Below are positions 59,864 to 64,000 of a stretch of DNA of 64,000 bases, one piece after another (the stretch's first letter is position 1; the number at the start of each line of letters is the position of its first letter). The stretch lies in the NCBI GenBank assembly GCA_008933835.1, contig WBUG01000001.1, positions 124,001 through 188,000 of the forward strand. Direction: 5' to 3'. The DNA is from Bacteroidota bacterium. GTDB taxonomy: Bacteria > Bacteroidota > Ignavibacteria > UBA10030 > UBA8401. The notes under the pieces were generated by a model, which did not search any database, was not told the DNA's origin, and saw nothing but the letters and a program-made list of their open reading frames with translations. A program made the translations under genes and the position numbers.

Positions 59864-61350
59864 CGGCGTCCCTCCTTCTTCCAGCGGGACGGCATGACAG
59901 GGGGCCCGGAGCCGGACACCGCCGAGTTCCCGGCATCGCGGTACGCGACGAATGCGGCGGCGACAGCCGCCGCTTCCGGATGACGCACCGGTGCTGCGGC
60001 GGATCGGTGGTGTCGCTCCACGAAGGTGATGTCGTACGACCCCTTGACGAAATCGTGATGCGCGAGTACGGTCAGACAGAACGGTATGGTCGTCTTGACG
60101 CCGCTGATGGAGTACTCCTGGAGGGCGCGGACCATTCGAGCCACGGCTTCGGAGCGGTCCGATCCGTGGGCGATGAGCTTCGCGATCATCGGATCATAGT
60201 GCATCGTGATCTCGCTCCCGGGACGCGCCCCAGCATCATGCCGGATGCCCGGCCCCTCGCTCGGCGCCAGGTGCGTGATGCGTCCGGTGGAGGGAAGGAA
60301 ATCGTTGTCCGTCTCCTCGGCGTAGATGCGGCATTCAACGGCATGACCGCGCGGGACGACGTCCTGCTGCCTCCACGACAACGGCTTTCCTTCGGCGATG
60401 CGAATCTGTTCTTTCACGATATCGATGCCGTAGACCATTTCAGTGACGGGATGCTCGACCTGGATGCGTGTGTTGACCTCCAGGAAGTAGAACCGGTGAT
60501 GACGGTCCACCAGGAATTCCACGGTCGCCGCATTGACGTACCCGGCGGCACGGCAGACGGCGATCGCGGCGTCGCCCATCGCCCCGCGGAGTTCCGGCGA
60601 CACCGCGGTGCTCGGACATTCTTCGATGACCTTCTGGTGACGCCGCTGGATAGAGCACTCACGTTCGCCGAGATGGATGACGTTCCCGTGGGAATCCGCC
60701 AAGACCTGGATCTCGATATGTTTCGGATGTTCGATGTACTTCTCGATGTAGACGCGCGGATCGCCGAACGCCTTCGCCGCTTCGTTGGCCGAACGTTCCA
60801 TCGCCGCCGCCAGTTCCGATTCGTTCGCCACTTTTCGCATCCCCTTCCCTCCGCCTCCACCGGCGGCCTTGATGAGGAAGGGGTATCCGATGGAAGCGGC
60901 CGCTGCCGCCGCTTCCGCAGCGGAGGCGAGCGGCGTGGTCGTACCGGGAACGATGGGTAGGGAGCGGCTTTTCAGAAGCTCGCGGGCGGCGGTCTTGTCC
61001 CCGAGCAGGGCGATGGTCTCATGTCGTGGACCGATGAAGATGAGTCCTGCCCCGGTAACGGCCACTGCGAACTCCGCTTTTTCAGAGAGGAAGCCGTAGC
61101 CCGGATGGACCGCATCCGCATCGGATTTCGCGGCGATGTCCAGGATCTTCGGAATGTTGAGGTAGGTCTCGACAGCCGACCTGCCGGCGAGCGGATACGC
61201 TTCGTCGCACATCAGGACGTGCGGAGAGCTGCGGTCCGGCTCCGAATAGAGCGCGACCGTGGCGATTCCCATCTCCTTTGCCGACCGGGCTATCCGGACG
61301 GCGATCTCACCGCGGTTGGCGATGAGGACCTTTTTGATCGTTCGGCTCAT
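59860..61350 (-). CDS. accC: biotin carboxylase subunit of acyl-CoA carboxylase
   Basis: 496 aa from the ATG at 61350 ('MSRTIKKVLIANRGEIAVRI'). ATP-grasp with 'KAAGGGGGKGMRKV', 'EKYIEHPKHIEIQVLAD', 'GERECSIQRRHQKVIEE' and 'EVNTRIQVEHPVTEM'; C-terminal extension of low complexity ('PEAAAVAAAFVAYRD'). Carboxylates biotin on the carrier encoded next to it. Acetyl- versus propionyl-CoA use depends on the missing carboxyltransferase. Confidence 0.94.
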   Translation of the reverse strand: MSRTIKKVLIANRGEIAVRIARSAKEMGIATVALYSEPDRSSPHVLMCDEAYPLAGRSAVETYLNIPKILDIAAKSDADAVHPGYGFLSEKAEFAVAVTGAGLIFIGPRHETIALLGDKTAARELLKSRSLPIVPGTTTPLASAAEAAAAAASIGYPFLIKAAGGGGGKGMRKVANESELAAAMERSANEAAKAFGDPRVYIEKYIEHPKHIEIQVLADSHGNVIHLGERECSIQRRHQKVIEECPSTAVSPELRGAMGDAAIAVCRAAGYVNAATVEFLVDRHHRFYFLEVNTRIQVEHPVTEMVYGIDIVKEQIRIAEGKPLSWRQQDVVPRGHAVECRIYAEETDNDFLPSTGRITHLAPSEGPGIRHDAGARPGSEITMHYDPMIAKLIAHGSDRSEAVARMVRALQEYSISGVKTTIPFCLTVLAHHDFVKGSYDITFVERHHRSAAAPVRHPEAAAVAAAFVAYRDAGNSAVSGSGPPVMPSRWKKEGRR

Positions 61351-63713
61351 CGAAGTTCCACGACTGTGACTCCCATGCCCCCTTCGTTCCATTCACCCGG
61401 ACGTGACATCTTCACGCGGGAATCCTGTTCTAAGAAGAGACCGATCTTCTTCCGGAGCGAACCGGTCCCTTTGCCGTGTATGATATCCACCCGCTGCAAT
61501 CCTGACAGGACTGCATCATCCAGGAACTTGTCCACCGCCGAGACCGCTTCCTCGCCGTACATCCCCCGAACATCGACTTCCATCGATGTGTTTCTTTCCA
61601 TTGAAATATAACGACTTGAATCCGACATAGTGATGCGTTGTCGCGAAACGGAAGCGACATTGGCGATGTTGATCCTCGCTTTGATCATGTTCACCGCCAC
61701 TGTCACATTGCCATTCTTGTCCGGCAGGGTCAGGACCGTGCCGGTCTGCCCTCCCGAACGAAGAACGACCGTATCGCCGACGTTCAAGGATAGTTCCTTC
61801 GACCGTTCACGGTGTCCGTCCGAATCCGTTTCCTTTGCAAGAGCGGATAACTGTTCCGTGAGGCGTGCGATGCTTGCCTTCCCTTCCTTGATGACGTCAC
61901 GGCTGGCGTTTTGAGAGCGGATATCCTTTACGGTGTTCTCGATCGTCGCTGCGGCTGACCTGACGAGCTCGGATGCCTCCTCCAGCGCCCGCTTCTTCGT
62001 CTCGCGGATCTCCTGTTTCAGCAGGCGAAGACGTTCCTCGTAGGAGTCGGCTAACTCTTTGCTTTTACGGCTGTTCTCGGCCGCTTCTTCAAGCGTCTGC
62101 TCGACCGCTTTCCCTTTCAATTCCAAGTCGAGCATCAGCTGCTCGATCTTCGCCTTCTGGTCACCCAGTTGCGTTCTTGCATTCTCCACGATCTGCGGCA
62201 GCAGGCCCATCCTCTGGGCGATCTCCAGTGCGTAACTGCTGCCCGGCACACCGTGCCGGTACCGGTACGTTGGGAGCAGTGTCGTCTGGTCGAACTCCAT
62301 CGCACCGTTCTCCATGCCGGGACGGGAATGCACGAACGCCTTCAGCGATGCCTGGTGGGATGTGGCGACCGTCAACGCTCCTGCGGAGGTCAGATGGTCC
62401 AGCACGGCCGCGGCGAGCGCCCCTCCTTCGGAAGGATCGGTGTTGGAACCGATCTCATCGATGAGCACGAGCGAGCGTCCGTCCGCTTCTTCAGTGATCC
62501 TCTTCAGGTGCATCACTTGGGAACTGTATGTGCTAAGGTCGTTCTCGATGGACTGATTGTCGCCGATGAGCACGAACATCCTCCGAAACACGGGAAACTG
62601 GGAATCCGGAGACGCCGGAATGTGGATACCGCATTGGACCATCAGCGCGAGGAGCCCGACCGCCTTCAATGCGACCGTCTTTCCGCCGGCATTCGGACCG
62701 GTGATGAGTACGGTGGAATATGCTCCCCCCAGTTCCATGTTGAGCGGAACGATGCTCTCACGCTGGTGCCGGAGGAGGAGCACAGGATGGAATCCGTTCA
62801 AGATACGCAGCGAACCTGCATTGGAGATGAACGGCGTATTCCCTTTGATTTCAATCGAGTAACGGGCCTTTGCGTAGACGGTATCGAGGTGTTCCAGTAC
62901 ATGCACGGTGGAGCGCAGATCGTCGCTGCGGGCATGGATCAGCGTGGTGAGGAACCGGAGGATCCGTTCGACCTCCCGTTTCTCCTGGAACAGGAGTTCG
63001 GTGATCTCGTTATTGAGCGTGAGGGTCTCCGAAGGTTCGATATAGACCGTCTGTCCCGATGCCGATGAGCTGTGGATGAATCCGGGGAACCGGTTCTTGA
63101 GCTCTGACTTGATGGGGATGACCATGCGGCCGTCCCGTGTCGTGATGATCTCCTCCTGCACCATCCCCTGCTCGGAGGTCGCCTTCAGGATGCGCTCCAG
63201 CGCACGGCGAATGGACTGCTGTTTGTCGATGATGGACTGCCGGATGGAGCGGAGTTCCTTGCTAGCCGTATCCTTCACCTCGCCGTTCTGATCGATACAA
63301 TGCTGAACGTTATGCTCAACCTCCTTGAACGTTGAAATATCATCGGTTAGGCGGAACAATTCAGGCACAAAATCCTTCCGTCCGGCGATGAACGAGCGGA
63401 TGATACGGGCCGCCTGAACGGTGGAAGCCACGGCGAGCAGTTCCTTCGGAAGGAGAATGCTGTTCTGAATGGACGACTTCTGGACGAGCGGACGGATATC
63501 CTTGATGCCGTCCATGGGAACGGAGTCTTCTCCCTCGATCAGGCGCTTCATCTCCGCGACGAGAAGGTGTGCGCGGGAGATCTCGCCGAGATCGGTCAGC
63601 GGTTCAAGGGCATCGACCGCTTCACGGCCGAGGTCCGATGCGGCATAGAATTGAATGCGATGGAGTATCTTGGGAAGGTCGAGGGTGTCGGCGGCACGGT
63701 CGAACGGGGTCAT
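61347..63713 (-). CDS. mutS2: MutS2 family endonuclease
   Basis: 788 aa. MutS-like core and ABC ATPase ('ITGPNAGGKTVALKAVGLL', 'SSQVMHLKRI', 'LIDEIGSNTDPSEG'), long coiled coil (about 515-620), KOW-like segment and C-terminal Smr domain with 'EVDVRGMYGEEAVSAV' and 'VDIIHGKGTGSLRKKI'. MutS2 suppresses recombination and rescues collided ribosomes in other bacteria. No MutS1 mismatch-recognition domain. ATGA overlap with accC. Confidence 0.96.
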   Translation of the reverse strand: MTPFDRAADTLDLPKILHRIQFYAASDLGREAVDALEPLTDLGEISRAHLLVAEMKRLIEGEDSVPMDGIKDIRPLVQKSSIQNSILLPKELLAVASTVQAARIIRSFIAGRKDFVPELFRLTDDISTFKEVEHNVQHCIDQNGEVKDTASKELRSIRQSIIDKQQSIRRALERILKATSEQGMVQEEIITTRDGRMVIPIKSELKNRFPGFIHSSSASGQTVYIEPSETLTLNNEITELLFQEKREVERILRFLTTLIHARSDDLRSTVHVLEHLDTVYAKARYSIEIKGNTPFISNAGSLRILNGFHPVLLLRHQRESIVPLNMELGGAYSTVLITGPNAGGKTVALKAVGLLALMVQCGIHIPASPDSQFPVFRRMFVLIGDNQSIENDLSTYSSQVMHLKRITEEADGRSLVLIDEIGSNTDPSEGGALAAAVLDHLTSAGALTVATSHQASLKAFVHSRPGMENGAMEFDQTTLLPTYRYRHGVPGSSYALEIAQRMGLLPQIVENARTQLGDQKAKIEQLMLDLELKGKAVEQTLEEAAENSRKSKELADSYEERLRLLKQEIRETKKRALEEASELVRSAAATIENTVKDIRSQNASRDVIKEGKASIARLTEQLSALAKETDSDGHRERSKELSLNVGDTVVLRSGGQTGTVLTLPDKNGNVTVAVNMIKARINIANVASVSRQRITMSDSSRYISMERNTSMEVDVRGMYGEEAVSAVDKFLDDAVLSGLQRVDIIHGKGTGSLRKKIGLFLEQDSRVKMSRPGEWNEGGMGVTVVELR

Positions 63714-63722
63714 ACTGACCTG

Positions 63723-64000
63723 CTACTGCTCCAATTCTTTGAGTCCGTCCTGCGCGAACTTCATCATGGACTGGAAGAAGTCCTCCGATTCCGGCAGGAA
63801 GGTGTTCACTTGGTCGAAGAGCATCGGGGCGAAATTCTTGATCGGCTTATAGAGCTGCGAGGCTCCTTTGGTCTCGTCGGACGGAATGTTCAGGTAGATG
63901 CTCATGAGGATGAGGGCGATGCTGGTCACCAACGCCCCTTCGATGACGGCCAGCACCGCGCCGAGCACCTTGTTCCACGCCGCGTCGACCGCATTCTTGA
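63723..64000 (-). CDS. CvpA-family membrane protein, partial
   Basis: Incomplete: the 5' part lies beyond the window. The visible C-terminal part reads 'AAWNKVLGAVLAVIEGALVTSIALILMSIY' with a membrane helix and a polar tail ending 'QDGLKELEQ', as in CvpA/colicin V production proteins. The same frame is open to base 64000. cvpA-mutS2 adjacency is common. 9 nt separate it from mutS2. Confidence 0.78.
   Translation of the reverse strand, partial: KNAVDAAWNKVLGAVLAVIEGALVTSIALILMSIYLNIPSDETKGASQLYKPIKNFAPMLFDQVNTFLPESEDFFQSMMKFAQDGLKELEQ

Noticed and set aside
1-64000. CRISPR arrays, transposases, integrases, attachment sites or prophage
   Set aside because: None seen: no regularly spaced short repeats, no transposase or integrase motifs, and tRNA-Val is not followed by a duplicated 3' end.

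Overview
The window looks like one contiguous piece of a fairly GC-rich (about 60% by eye) chromosome from the Bacteroidota/Chlorobiota side of bacteria, most plausibly an Ignavibacteria/Kapabacteria-type lineage. This placement is inference. It rests on two very large secreted proteins ending in type IX secretion (T9SS) type A sorting domains, one with the 'NYPNPFN' signature, on OmpP1/FadL-type barrels, and on the gene orders seen. I see no phage, insertion sequence, CRISPR array or integrase. Genes are packed tightly and often overlap by 1 or 4 nt (TGATG / ATGA).

Layout. (1) 16-7177, surface and secreted proteins: a 525-aa repeat protein, a 1348-aa Ig-repeat/dockerin/T9SS protein and two small lipoproteins. 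(2) 7323-12043: a hybrid sensor kinase, tRNA-Val(GAC) with its own promoter, and a secreted DPP-IV-type peptidase. (3) 12047-21310, translation and division block: thrS with a promoter and an intrinsic terminator in its leader, infC starting at an ATC codon, rpmI, rplT, pheS, pheT, a small coiled-coil gene, zapA, a probable 6S RNA and rny. (4) 21324-26231: coaE, a class III aminotransferase, a CsgG-like lipid-free envelope protein and two outer-membrane proteins. (5) 26305-52793, 23 plus-strand genes with no gap above about 72 bp: nadB, purF, a subtilase, pgsA, ftsY, a dipeptide epimerase, mutL, an ABM-domain gene, an acyl-CoA mutase large subunit, ubiA-type DPPR synthase, dprE1, dprE2, an EamA transporter, acylphosphatase, ispF, dedA, a PAP2 phosphatase, lnt, threonine aldolase, a hotdog thioesterase, trpE, trpG and polX. 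(6) 52840-64000, minus strand: dapF, tmRNA, and a chain sirB1-like / LOG / fRMsr / ygfZ / purL / accB / accC / mutS2 / cvpA (partial).

The most notable system is at 39995-43026: homologues of the three mycobacterial enzymes that convert polyprenyl phosphate plus PRPP to polyprenyl-phosphoryl-D-arabinose (UbiA/Rv3806c type, DprE1, DprE2). They are followed at once by a possible flippase (EamA), an isoprenoid enzyme (IspF), a DedA protein and a PAP2 phosphatase, so the locus could make, load, flip and recycle a lipid carrier for D-arabinofuranose outside Actinobacteria. The DprE1 homologue has Ala where the benzothiazinone-reactive Cys lies in the mycobacterial enzyme. Regulatory points of interest are the ATC start of infC, intrinsic terminators that lie directly against the start codons of thrS, nadB and dapF, and four promoters that share the form TTGnnn-N17-TAnATT.
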